This document shows, in pieces, positions 42,718 to 49,505 of a stretch of 49,505 bases of DNA; position 1 is the first letter of the stretch, and each line of letters starts with the position of its first letter. The translations under genes were made by a program, and so were the position numbers. The DNA is from a virus, in the IMG/VR virus record IMGVR_UViG_3300023174_000241, positions 1 to 49,505 of that record. One strand, written 5' to 3'. The notes under the pieces are model-generated. The model was not told where the DNA came from. It saw only the letters and a program-made list of their open reading frames with translations, and did not search any database.

Positions 42718-44050
42718 TTTAGAATTTCGTCAACAAGTATTAGATCCACTCAGTGGCAGTTTTTGTGCGGCCAAATGGTACAATGCAACCATCTGGTTGG
42801 GTAGTGGCATGACTACAAGTTGCCATCATCCTCCGGCCCATTTAGTCGACAAAGATAAAGTCGGTGCTAACCCTAGGCTGTTGCACAATACTGATCAAAA
42901 GAAAGCGGATCGTGCAAAAATGTTAGCAGGTGAACGCCCAGCTGGTTGCGAATACTGCTGGAAAATTGAAGACATGGGTCGTGACGCTGTGAGTGATCGT
43001 GTGTATAAAAGCAAAATATATCCCATAAAGGCTCTTAATGAAGCATATCAAACACCTTATACCGAAGATGTTAACCTCCGTACCTTGGAGATTGCTTTTG
43101 ATCGCACTTGCCAGTTTGCTTGTAGCTACTGCAATCCTGCTTTTAGTAGCACATGGGTTAAAGATATACGAAACAACGGAGCTTACCAGGGCCTGGTTAG
43201 TGATGGTAGGAATCACTTTACTCATGATCACGCTTCCGCTCAACTTTACCGATTCGGAGAAAGAAATCCCTACGTGGATGCGTTCTTTGAGTGGTGGGAA
43301 ACCGACCTCCACCGGACACTGCAAGAACTTAGAATAACCGGCGGCGAGCCACTGATGAGTGGCTATACATGGAAACTGATTGACTGGTTCAAAGAAAATC
43401 AAGGCAAAAGTACCACCAAACTAGCCATTAACTCAAATCTGGGCTTTGACACTGAAAAGCTCAACGAGTTTATTGAAGCCATACGGCCGCTACCTCACGT
43501 AGAACTGTACACCAGTATGGAAGCCATTGGTTCACAAGCTGAGTACATACGTGACGGATTGGATTATCAACAATGGTTGGACAATGTACACACACTGTTA
43601 AAGAGCAACACAGTAAAAGCTGTGCATGTGATGTGCACAATAAATGCTCTTTGTTTAGACACCCTGCCTGATTTATTGAGTCGACTGATAGATTTAAAAC
43701 AATTGTACGGGCGCCAAAAAGTTAATTTTACATTAAACATCTTGCGTTTCCCCAGCTTCCAGAGCGCACTTGTGCTGCCAGATGAACTACGAACACAATA
43801 TAAAAATGTGTTAGCTGAATGGGCATACAAGAATCGCGCCAATCCTTGGTTGCATGAACATGAGATAAATCACACACAGAGATTAATTGATTACCTAGAT
43901 GTAGTCAAGACACCGCACTCTGACGCATTTGATATGCCAAAGTTACATAATGATTTCCGTGCATTTTATCGTCAATACGATCAACGCAGAAAAAAAGACT
44001 TTGTAGCAACATTTCCTAAATTAAAAGAGTTTTATGACCTACCAGTATAA
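42710..44050 (+). CDS. Radical SAM protein with N-terminal twitch-like Cys domain, copy 2
   Basis: The N-terminal cysteines are C19 (FCAAKW), C38 (SCHHPPAH) and C80/C83 (GCEYCW). The core motif is CQFACSYC (C134, C138, C141), followed by NPYVDAFFEWW and TGGEPLM. It is the closest relative of the 40197 gene, and the glycosyltransferase-like gene lies between them. The only workable start is TTG at 42710, seven bases inside the upstream gene; the overlapping ATG at 42714 leads to an immediate stop in another frame. No clear Shine-Dalgarno sequence precedes the TTG, suggesting translation by re-initiation. The double His-Pro-Pro segment after C38 is shared only by these two copies and could mark a common substrate. 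Enzyme activity is inferred from motifs. Confidence 0.82.
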   Translation: MNDLEFRQQVLDPLSGSFCAAKWYNATIWLGSGMTTSCHHPPAHLVDKDKVGANPRLLHNTDQKKADRAKMLAGERPAGCEYCWKIEDMGRDAVSDRVYKSKIYPIKALNEAYQTPYTEDVNLRTLEIAFDRTCQFACSYCNPAFSSTWVKDIRNNGAYQGLVSDGRNHFTHDHASAQLYRFGERNPYVDAFFEWWETDLHRTLQELRITGGEPLMSGYTWKLIDWFKENQGKSTTKLAINSNLGFDTEKLNEFIEAIRPLPHVELYTSMEAIGSQAEYIRDGLDYQQWLDNVHTLLKSNTVKAVHVMCTINALCLDTLPDLLSRLIDLKQLYGRQKVNFTLNILRFPSFQSALVLPDELRTQYKNVLAEWAYKNRANPWLHEHEINHTQRLIDYLDVVKTPHSDAFDMPKLHNDFRAFYRQYDQRRKKDFVATFPKLKEFYDLPV

Positions 44051-45296
44051 CTCCACAGACTTGGTGAAGCCCGTGGCTCTTACAGAGCGTGAAGAATTCT
44101 TATTAAAAGATTCCAAGACCTTTTGCATTTACCCTTGGATACATTTACATGCTTATCCCACAGGCGAAGCATATCCTTGTTGTCATGCTGAAATGAAACC
44201 AGGTGTTGTGGGTAATTGCAGAACCAACACACTGGCGGAAATCTGGCGTGACAAACCCATGCAGAAACTTCGTGCAGACATGCTGAGTGAGACCCCACAT
44301 GCCGCTTGTACACGCTGTTATGAGCAAGAAGAGTCGGGATTTTTTAGCGGGCGTCGTAGTGCCAACAAGCATCACGGGCACCATGTCAAAAAGCTAGAGG
44401 CAAATCCGTTTGAAATGACCTATTGGGACATTCGTTTCTCAAACTTATGCAACCTAAAATGCCGTAGCTGTGGGCATATCTTCAGTAGTCAGTGGTATCA
44501 AGACCAAGCTCGATTAGCAGGCCCTGAGTGGAAAAATCAAAATACTGTGCTAAACTATGCTGGACGCACAGAAACAGACATGTGGACGCAGTTAGAGCCG
44601 CATTTGGATTATGTTGAACAAGTATATTTTGCCGGGGGTGAGCCATTATTAATGGAAGAGCACTACAATATTCTAGAAGAATTGCTAAAACGTGGACGCC
44701 GTGATGTCCGATTGATCTATAACACAAATTTTACACATACTGATTTAAAAGGTCGCAGTGTATTTGAGTATTGGAAAGAATTTGATTCTGTTGCTGTGGG
44801 AGCAAGTTTAGACGGGTCAGGCAAGTCGGCAGAATACATACGTAAAGGTACCAAGTGGGCAGATGTTGTACAGAACCGTGAAGATATGTTGCGTATTTGT
44901 CCCCAGGTTGATTTTTATATCAGCCCCACACTCAGTATATTAAATGCCTGGCATTTGCCCGACTTTCATAAAGAATGGGTTAAGGCTGGTTTAATTCGTG
45001 CGCAGGATTTAAATGTAAACATACTACAAGATCCCTTGCATTATAGAATAGACATTGCACCTGCAGAATACAAAACACAATTGCAAAATCGTTATAGAGA
45101 TCACATAGACAATTGGCTACAGGGAAAAGATCCATTGCAACGTGCCACACAGGGATTTGAGTCTGCAATACAGTTCATGATGGCCACAGACAACACTCAT
45201 TTGATTGATACATTTTGGCGCAAAACACATGAACTCGATTCCATGCGTGGAGAAGGTTGGCGTGAAGTTTTACCAGAATTAAAGGCATTAGAATGA
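44034..45296 (+). CDS. Radical SAM protein with N-terminal SPASM-like Cys domain, copy 3
   Basis: The N-terminal domain is FCIYPWIHLHAYPTGEAYPC followed by a second Cys. Cysteines sit at 31, 49, 50, 62, 92 and 95, richer than copies 1 and 2 and closer to a full SPASM pattern (FC-x2-PW...G-x4-CC...C-x2-C). The core has NLCNLKCRSCGHIFSS (C139, C143, C146) and FAGGEPLLMEEH. Later segments include GASLDGSGKSAEYIRKGTKW, the substrate-strand block shared with the partial gene at the right edge (CASLDG). A sporulation- or RiPP-type peptide substrate is possible, but no precursor lies nearby. It overlaps its upstream neighbour by 17 bases and its downstream neighbour by ATGA. Confidence 0.83.
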   Translation: MTYQYNSTDLVKPVALTEREEFLLKDSKTFCIYPWIHLHAYPTGEAYPCCHAEMKPGVVGNCRTNTLAEIWRDKPMQKLRADMLSETPHAACTRCYEQEESGFFSGRRSANKHHGHHVKKLEANPFEMTYWDIRFSNLCNLKCRSCGHIFSSQWYQDQARLAGPEWKNQNTVLNYAGRTETDMWTQLEPHLDYVEQVYFAGGEPLLMEEHYNILEELLKRGRRDVRLIYNTNFTHTDLKGRSVFEYWKEFDSVAVGASLDGSGKSAEYIRKGTKWADVVQNREDMLRICPQVDFYISPTLSILNAWHLPDFHKEWVKAGLIRAQDLNVNILQDPLHYRIDIAPAEYKTQLQNRYRDHIDNWLQGKDPLQRATQGFESAIQFMMATDNTHLIDTFWRKTHELDSMRGEGWREVLPELKALE

Positions 45297-46609
45297 GTAA
45301 TTTAAAAAAGATCGTCAGCGAGCAACATTATCGCAGGAGCCAACAAGTAGGCTGGCCCAATTATCTAGAATTTGTTAGTGGCGCCACAGTGGACAACATT
45401 GAAGTAGCTCAGCAAATATCAGAATTTGTGCAACGTTGTCAAGACAGCTATCAAAGATTGATAGAAAAAGGCCTAGAAGCCACAGCCGGGAACCAGGCAG
45501 GTCAACGGCAAGTATTTTTTGACAAACGATTCCAGGGTGACACACACTGTACTGTTCCCTGGGAAACCATGAGTGTGGGTAGTGAAGGTACCGTGACTAT
45601 TTGTATGAGTCCGGCTTGGATACCTGTGTCAGTGGGTAATGTGCTGACAGCAGATGACATTTATACTGACATACTCAATAGCCCATCGGCACAAAGCATA
45701 CGTAATGAAATATTACAAGGTAGATATTATTATTGCAACAACACACTGTGTAGATTCTTTGATCATTATGATAAAAAACTTTATCAACAAGCCCCAGAGG
45801 ACATTGCTGACATTGCTGACTTTGATGCACTAGCCCCGGTGACTGGAAATGACACTTGTGTGACACAAATACCCAGGAATATCATATTTGATTTTGATCC
45901 CACTTGCAATTTACGTTGCCCCAGCTGCCGGTTTAATGTGATCAATTATAACAAGCATCCTGAATTTCGAGCCAATAATGACAACATTGCTGAAAAGATC
46001 AAGCATTTGATTATTGACAACATTGGCACTCAACCTATTGAGATACGTTGGGCAGGCGGCGAACCCTTTATCAGTGAAGTTTATCTTGATCTCATGGACT
46101 ATATCATTGCCACTGGTCGGAGAAACATTCGACACGTTATTCAAACCAATGGTAGTTATCTGAAAAAGAAACAGGAATTGGTGACAAAACTACTGCCATT
46201 TATTAATGAACTACGCATCAGTTTTGATGCTGCCACTGCTGAAACATACAGTCGTGTGCGTGTAAATGGGCAGTGGGACTTGTTGCTGGAAAATGTGCGT
46301 TGGGTACAAGATCAAATCAAACAGCAAGGCCTTAAAGTTCGTGTCAAAGCCGATTTTGTAGTACAATTAGACAACTATCAAGAAATACCACAGTTTAGAA
46401 CACTGTGTAATGAATTGGGCATTAAGCAAATAAACTTTCAACGCATGTGGAACTGGAATACCTGGCCCATTGAAGAACTGGATAGACGCAACGTCTACAA
46501 CGCCAATCACCCTCTTTACCCTGAGGTTATGCGCCTGTTAGACAGCATTGGCGATTCTGAAGGCAGCATATTGATAGAGGATCTAGGATTGAAAAAGGAC
46601 CTAACATGA
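45293..46609 (+). CDS. Radical SAM protein with N-terminal Cys domain and extra N-terminal extension, copy 4
   Basis: An extra ~80-residue helical extension precedes the Cys domain, which starts at HCTVPWETMSVGSEGTVTIC (C86, C104) and ends with C148/C153 (YYCNNTLC, a C-x4-C rather than C-x2-C). The core is DPTCNLRCPSCRFNVINY (C205, C209, C212), then WAGGEPFISEVYLD and IQTNGSYL. The later DAATAETYSRVRVNGQWDLL block is typical of radical-SAM proteins acting on peptides or large acceptors. It is the most divergent of the six permuted copies and probably has a different substrate. Starts and stops with both neighbours are ATGA overlaps, so it is tightly coupled. Confidence 0.82.
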   Translation: MSNLKKIVSEQHYRRSQQVGWPNYLEFVSGATVDNIEVAQQISEFVQRCQDSYQRLIEKGLEATAGNQAGQRQVFFDKRFQGDTHCTVPWETMSVGSEGTVTICMSPAWIPVSVGNVLTADDIYTDILNSPSAQSIRNEILQGRYYYCNNTLCRFFDHYDKKLYQQAPEDIADIADFDALAPVTGNDTCVTQIPRNIIFDFDPTCNLRCPSCRFNVINYNKHPEFRANNDNIAEKIKHLIIDNIGTQPIEIRWAGGEPFISEVYLDLMDYIIATGRRNIRHVIQTNGSYLKKKQELVTKLLPFINELRISFDAATAETYSRVRVNGQWDLLLENVRWVQDQIKQQGLKVRVKADFVVQLDNYQEIPQFRTLCNELGIKQINFQRMWNWNTWPIEELDRRNVYNANHPLYPEVMRLLDSIGDSEGSILIEDLGLKKDLT

Positions 46610-47820
46610 ACATACCACACGATAAATTTTGCGTACTACCCTGGGTTAGCCTAGAGGCCAGTCCCATTGGCACTGTGCGTCCTTGTTGTTTAGCTGACGA
46701 TGAGCTAGTGGATGACACCGGCAACAAGTTCAGTTTACTCACTGCTGACTTTGCTGACATACAAAACAGCGCCAGCATGCGTGGCCTACGTGAACAGTTT
46801 CTTGCAGGCAAACAACCACAAACGTGCCGTAAATGCTGGAATGAAGAACGTTCAGGCCGCACATCAAAGCGCATGCACACCCTGGAACGAATGAAGCACA
46901 TGGGTATTACATCAGATTGGACAGCAGACGCTAAACCTTTGATGTTTTTAGATCTAAAGCTGGGCAATATCTGCAACTTAAAATGTCGTATTTGCGGTTC
47001 ATGGAGTTCGAGTCAATTTGCCACAGAAGAAATTAATCAGTTACCACGGGAAAAGCAAAAACAATCATTTCCCTATCAAATGTTAAAGGCCGGAGCATGG
47101 CCCAGAGAAAATGAAAGTTTCTGGAACGAAATTGATCAGTGTTTGAATGACATACGCTATATTGAATTCACTGGCGGAGAGCCATTCATGATTGATCAAC
47201 ACTTTGACATGTTGCAAGGCATTGTTGATCGTGGCATTGCTCATCAAGTTGAAATCCACTACAACACAAATGGCACACACTTCCCCGAAAAAGCAGAAGC
47301 TATTTGGAAGCACTTTAAAACAGTGGAAATTGCGTTTTCGATTGATGACTTACGAGAAAGATTTGAATATCAGCGTTCAAATGCTGTGTGGAGCGAAGTA
47401 GTCTTTAATATTGATCGTTTCCGTTTACTCCGGGAAGACTATCCCAATATTCAATTACAATGCTGTAGCACAGTGAACATATTCAATGTGCGTTACATTG
47501 ATGAACTGGCTCGCTGGATTGTGGAACAACAATTTGATTTTGTGTACTGGAACATGATGCACGATGCATGGTATTTCAGCATTGCCAACTTGCCAACCAA
47601 AGCCAAAACGGCCATTGCTGATCATTTGCGTCAGGCCGAAATACCTGTAAAATATCAAACTGAATTTGATAGTATAATTGATTTCATGATGAATGGTCCT
47701 GACACAGACGGTGCGCAAATGCTGAGAGAAATAAAGAACTTGGACCAACGCCGGGGTCAAGACCTGGCCCAGGTGGAACCGGAGTTTGCTCAAGTAATTG
47801 ACTATGTTAGAATTGACTAG
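46606..47820 (+). CDS. Radical SAM protein with N-terminal SPASM-like Cys domain, copy 5
   Basis: The protein opens directly with the Cys domain, FCVLPWVSLEASPIGTVRPC with C9, C27, C28 and then C74/C77 (TCRKCWNEERSG). The core is NICNLKCRICGSWSSSQF (C123, C127, C130) with FTGGEPFMIDQHFDML and HYNTNGTHFPEKAE. It resembles copies 3 and 6 in having PW after the first Cys, a CC pair, and an MRGLREQFLAG-type helix before the last Cys pair. The C-terminus (LDQRRGQDLAQVEPEFAQVI) parallels that of copies 1-3. The start is an ATGA overlap, and only five bases separate it from the glycosyltransferase-like gene downstream. Confidence 0.84.
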   Translation: MNIPHDKFCVLPWVSLEASPIGTVRPCCLADDELVDDTGNKFSLLTADFADIQNSASMRGLREQFLAGKQPQTCRKCWNEERSGRTSKRMHTLERMKHMGITSDWTADAKPLMFLDLKLGNICNLKCRICGSWSSSQFATEEINQLPREKQKQSFPYQMLKAGAWPRENESFWNEIDQCLNDIRYIEFTGGEPFMIDQHFDMLQGIVDRGIAHQVEIHYNTNGTHFPEKAEAIWKHFKTVEIAFSIDDLRERFEYQRSNAVWSEVVFNIDRFRLLREDYPNIQLQCCSTVNIFNVRYIDELARWIVEQQFDFVYWNMMHDAWYFSIANLPTKAKTAIADHLRQAEIPVKYQTEFDSIIDFMMNGPDTDGAQMLREIKNLDQRRGQDLAQVEPEFAQVIDYVRID

Positions 47821-47825
47821 GCCCG

Positions 47826-48722
47826 ATGAATAAAATAAACCTGGTATTGCATCCTAAAGAATATACTAGCTTTAAGATAGCATATCTCCGCCCGTTGTTT
47901 AATCTGTATTTCAACATAACTATTTTTGACGAATCTGTTAATTACCCCAATAAGACATTATTTGTTACTGGGCAATCTTTTGATAAAACTTGGGCCAAGA
48001 TGTTACATAAATCTGGCCATAAAGTCATAGTTGATAATTTGTGGGACATAGAAAAAGTTACCACTGATTTTTACACACTATACAATAAAAACTGGTATTG
48101 GTATAATGAATCTCTTTGGTATCAAAGTTTAGGGTATAACACATACGCACCCAATAGGAATTATTCTAAATTAGCATTTATGCCAATTAATCAAAAAAAA
48201 TCTTATAGAGATCTTTTAGTAAACAAGTTAAGCAGTCGACTCGACCAGTTTATCTACAGTTACAACAGTGAGTTGCAAGGAGACAACAAAACTGGACTAA
48301 ATTGGCAACGCTATTTTAATCCAACCTGGTATGATTCTACCTATTTTAGTCTGGTGGTCGAAACAAAAGTTAGAGCATCTGCAACTGGCACAGTGTTTAT
48401 ATCTGAAAAAACATATAAACCCATAGCACTTCAACATCCGTTTTTGGTATACGGGCCTCCTAATATATTAACAAGTCTTAAAGATAACGGATTTGTAACT
48501 TACGAAAATCTGTTTGACGAGTCATATGATCAGTTAACAGACATTGATACCAAGGTAACAGCCATGCTAGACAATGTTGATAACTTTAAACAAGTATCAT
48601 ACGATAGACTCACACTAGATAAGATTCAGCACAATTACAATCATTTTTTTAACAAATCTTTAATTGTAAATAAAATTAAACAAGAAATAATAGACCCTCT
48701 AATAGAATATGCAGAAACCTGA
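47826..48722 (+). CDS. Putative glycosyltransferase-like protein, EK-x-x-[RK]P family, copy 3
   Basis: At 298 residues this is the shortest copy. Its C-terminal block reads YFSLVVETKVRASATGTVFI, then SEKTYKPIALQHPFLVYGPP and NGFVTYENLFDESYDQL, matching copy 2 at YFSLV-x-ET, EK-x-x-KP, HP and DESYD. The N-terminus (HPKEYTSFKIAYLRPLFNLY) and KVIVDNLWDI suggest a Rossmann-like first domain. It is coded with strongly AT-rich codons (many AAT, AAA, TTT, ATA), unlike the radical-SAM genes on each side. It overlaps the last radical-SAM gene by 14 bases. Its function as a sugar transferase is inferred from the shared motif and operon context only. Confidence 0.55.
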   Translation: MNKINLVLHPKEYTSFKIAYLRPLFNLYFNITIFDESVNYPNKTLFVTGQSFDKTWAKMLHKSGHKVIVDNLWDIEKVTTDFYTLYNKNWYWYNESLWYQSLGYNTYAPNRNYSKLAFMPINQKKSYRDLLVNKLSSRLDQFIYSYNSELQGDNKTGLNWQRYFNPTWYDSTYFSLVVETKVRASATGTVFISEKTYKPIALQHPFLVYGPPNILTSLKDNGFVTYENLFDESYDQLTDIDTKVTAMLDNVDNFKQVSYDRLTLDKIQHNYNHFFNKSLIVNKIKQEIIDPLIEYAET

Positions 48723-49505
48723 ATCATTGTGCCTGGCGCCTTGGACACACACATACCTAAGTCCCCAGACCGAGCGCAGGATGTGTTGTGCTAGTAGAGA
48801 GCCAGCCAACAATTTTAAACAATACATAGATACATCAGCGGGCACTGGCAAATACATTCCTGTCAAGCTAGAAGATCACTGGAACAATGATCACATGCGA
48901 GGAGTTCGTCGACGAATGATGGCTGGGGAAACCTTGCCTGAGTGTGATGTATGCAACAGTAAATTGCTGAACACATCGGTTTATCGAGACTATTTTTGGC
49001 ACTTATTCAAACACAAACTGCCCGAGGTGTTTGAAACAACATCCAGTGATGGGCACACCACCATGAAGCCAGTGAGCTGGGATTATCGATTCAGCAATCT
49101 CTGCAATTTTAAATGCAGAACATGCGGTGACATGTTGAGTTCATCTTGGGAAAGTGAACAACGACAGAACAACATGATAGACTGGAGCAATACAAAAAAT
49201 GCTTGGATGCTGCCAGAAATAAAACAGCAAATAACACAGTTTCAAGATCAACAAATCGAAGCAGAGTTTGCCGAAGCTGTGGAACAACACCGAATAGAAG
49301 AAATTTACTGGGTTGGTGGCGAGCCCCTAATGTATGAACAACATTGGCGCTACATGAAACGCATAATTGAATTAAATGATGGAGGCAAGGTATATGCAAG
49401 GTATAACACCAATCTTAGTCGCGTTGATTTTCGGGGTAGTAATCTATATCGTGATATTTTATCTAATGTTCGCGATTGGCAAATCTGTGCCAGCCTGGAC
49501 GGAAC
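48709..49505 (+). CDS. Radical SAM protein with N-terminal SPASM-like Cys domain, copy 6, cut by the window edge
   Basis: The ATG at 48709 lies inside the end of the upstream gene, and the frame is open to the last base (265 complete codons). The Cys domain is LCLAPWTHTYLSPQTERRMC with C8, C26, C27 and C79/C82 (ECDVC), preceded by the MRGVRRRMMAGE helix. The core has NLCNFKCRTCGDMLSSSW (C132, C136, C139), then YWVGGEPLMYEQHW and ARYNTNLSRVDFRGSNLY, closely following copy 3. It ends at CASLDG, the strand shared with copy 3, so roughly the last third is missing from the window. Further genes of the same operon probably continue to the right. Confidence 0.82.
   Translation, partial: MQKPESLCLAPWTHTYLSPQTERRMCCASREPANNFKQYIDTSAGTGKYIPVKLEDHWNNDHMRGVRRRMMAGETLPECDVCNSKLLNTSVYRDYFWHLFKHKLPEVFETTSSDGHTTMKPVSWDYRFSNLCNFKCRTCGDMLSSSWESEQRQNNMIDWSNTKNAWMLPEIKQQITQFQDQQIEAEFAEAVEQHRIEEIYWVGGEPLMYEQHWRYMKRIIELNDGGKVYARYNTNLSRVDFRGSNLYRDILSNVRDWQICASLDG

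Noticed and set aside
42923-43402. 159-codon minus-strand frame inside a radical-SAM gene
   Set aside because: The sense frame has complete radical-SAM motifs. The antisense frame has none and no start signal.
1-49505. tRNA genes, integrase, insertion sequences or attachment sites
   Set aside because: Coding sequence is nearly continuous. The two largest gaps, about 110 bases at 3876-3988 and about 70 bases at 34729-34800, contain only promoter and terminator elements.

Overview
The window is part of the genome of an uncultivated, contractile-tailed, T4-like phage. The evidence is a T4-style late sigma factor (gp55), the recombination nuclease subunit gp47, and a baseplate block in the order gp48/54-like, gp53, hub-like, gp5-like, gp25, gp6, gp7-like. 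Late-promoter octamers of the form NATAAATA stand in front of structural genes. Overlapping starts and stops (TAATG, ATGA) and near-absent intergenic space are also phage-like. Several protein types (the giant gp7-like protein, TGNxTGGN fibre repeats, permuted radical-SAM proteins) are of the kind seen in aquatic T4-like phages. The host cannot be read from the sequence.

Layout. (1) 1-3875, minus strand: gp55, gp47, an unrecognised protein, a radical-SAM protein with a C-terminal Cys-rich domain, and the N-terminal part of an SGNH-like protein cut by the window edge. A sigma70-like promoter (TTGACA, 16 nt, TACAAT) drives this operon. (2) 3989-31244, plus strand: baseplate genes, ending in one 4,717-codon gene that carries seven FG-GAP blades and many beta modules. 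(3) 31262-34728: a tiny gene that looks like a duplicated N-terminus of its neighbour, a virion-associated protein, a fibre protein with repeats and a chaperone/protease-like end, and a further fibre-like protein. A strong hairpin terminator follows. (4) 34801-49505: a tightly overlapping accessory operon behind its own sigma70-like promoter. It holds a small phage protein, three GT-A-like glycosyltransferases, two unrecognised proteins, a miniature DegT-type aminotransferase, three paralogues sharing an EK-x-x-[RK]P motif that may be glycosyltransferases, and six radical-SAM proteins whose Cys-rich (twitch/SPASM-like) domain precedes the core. The last is cut by the right edge.

How they may work together. 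gp55 made from the early operon would redirect host RNA polymerase to the NATAAATA boxes and switch on the baseplate and fibre genes. The accessory operon has a sigma70-type rather than late promoter. It looks like a sugar- or peptide-modifying module built from glycosyltransferases, an aminotransferase and an unusually large radical-SAM set. Its substrate (virion proteins, host surface glycan, or a small molecule) is not identifiable here, and no precursor peptide is evident. This module is the best candidate for an undescribed system. Two late genes and the first accessory gene have promoters placed so that transcription should begin at the ATG itself, suggesting leaderless messages.
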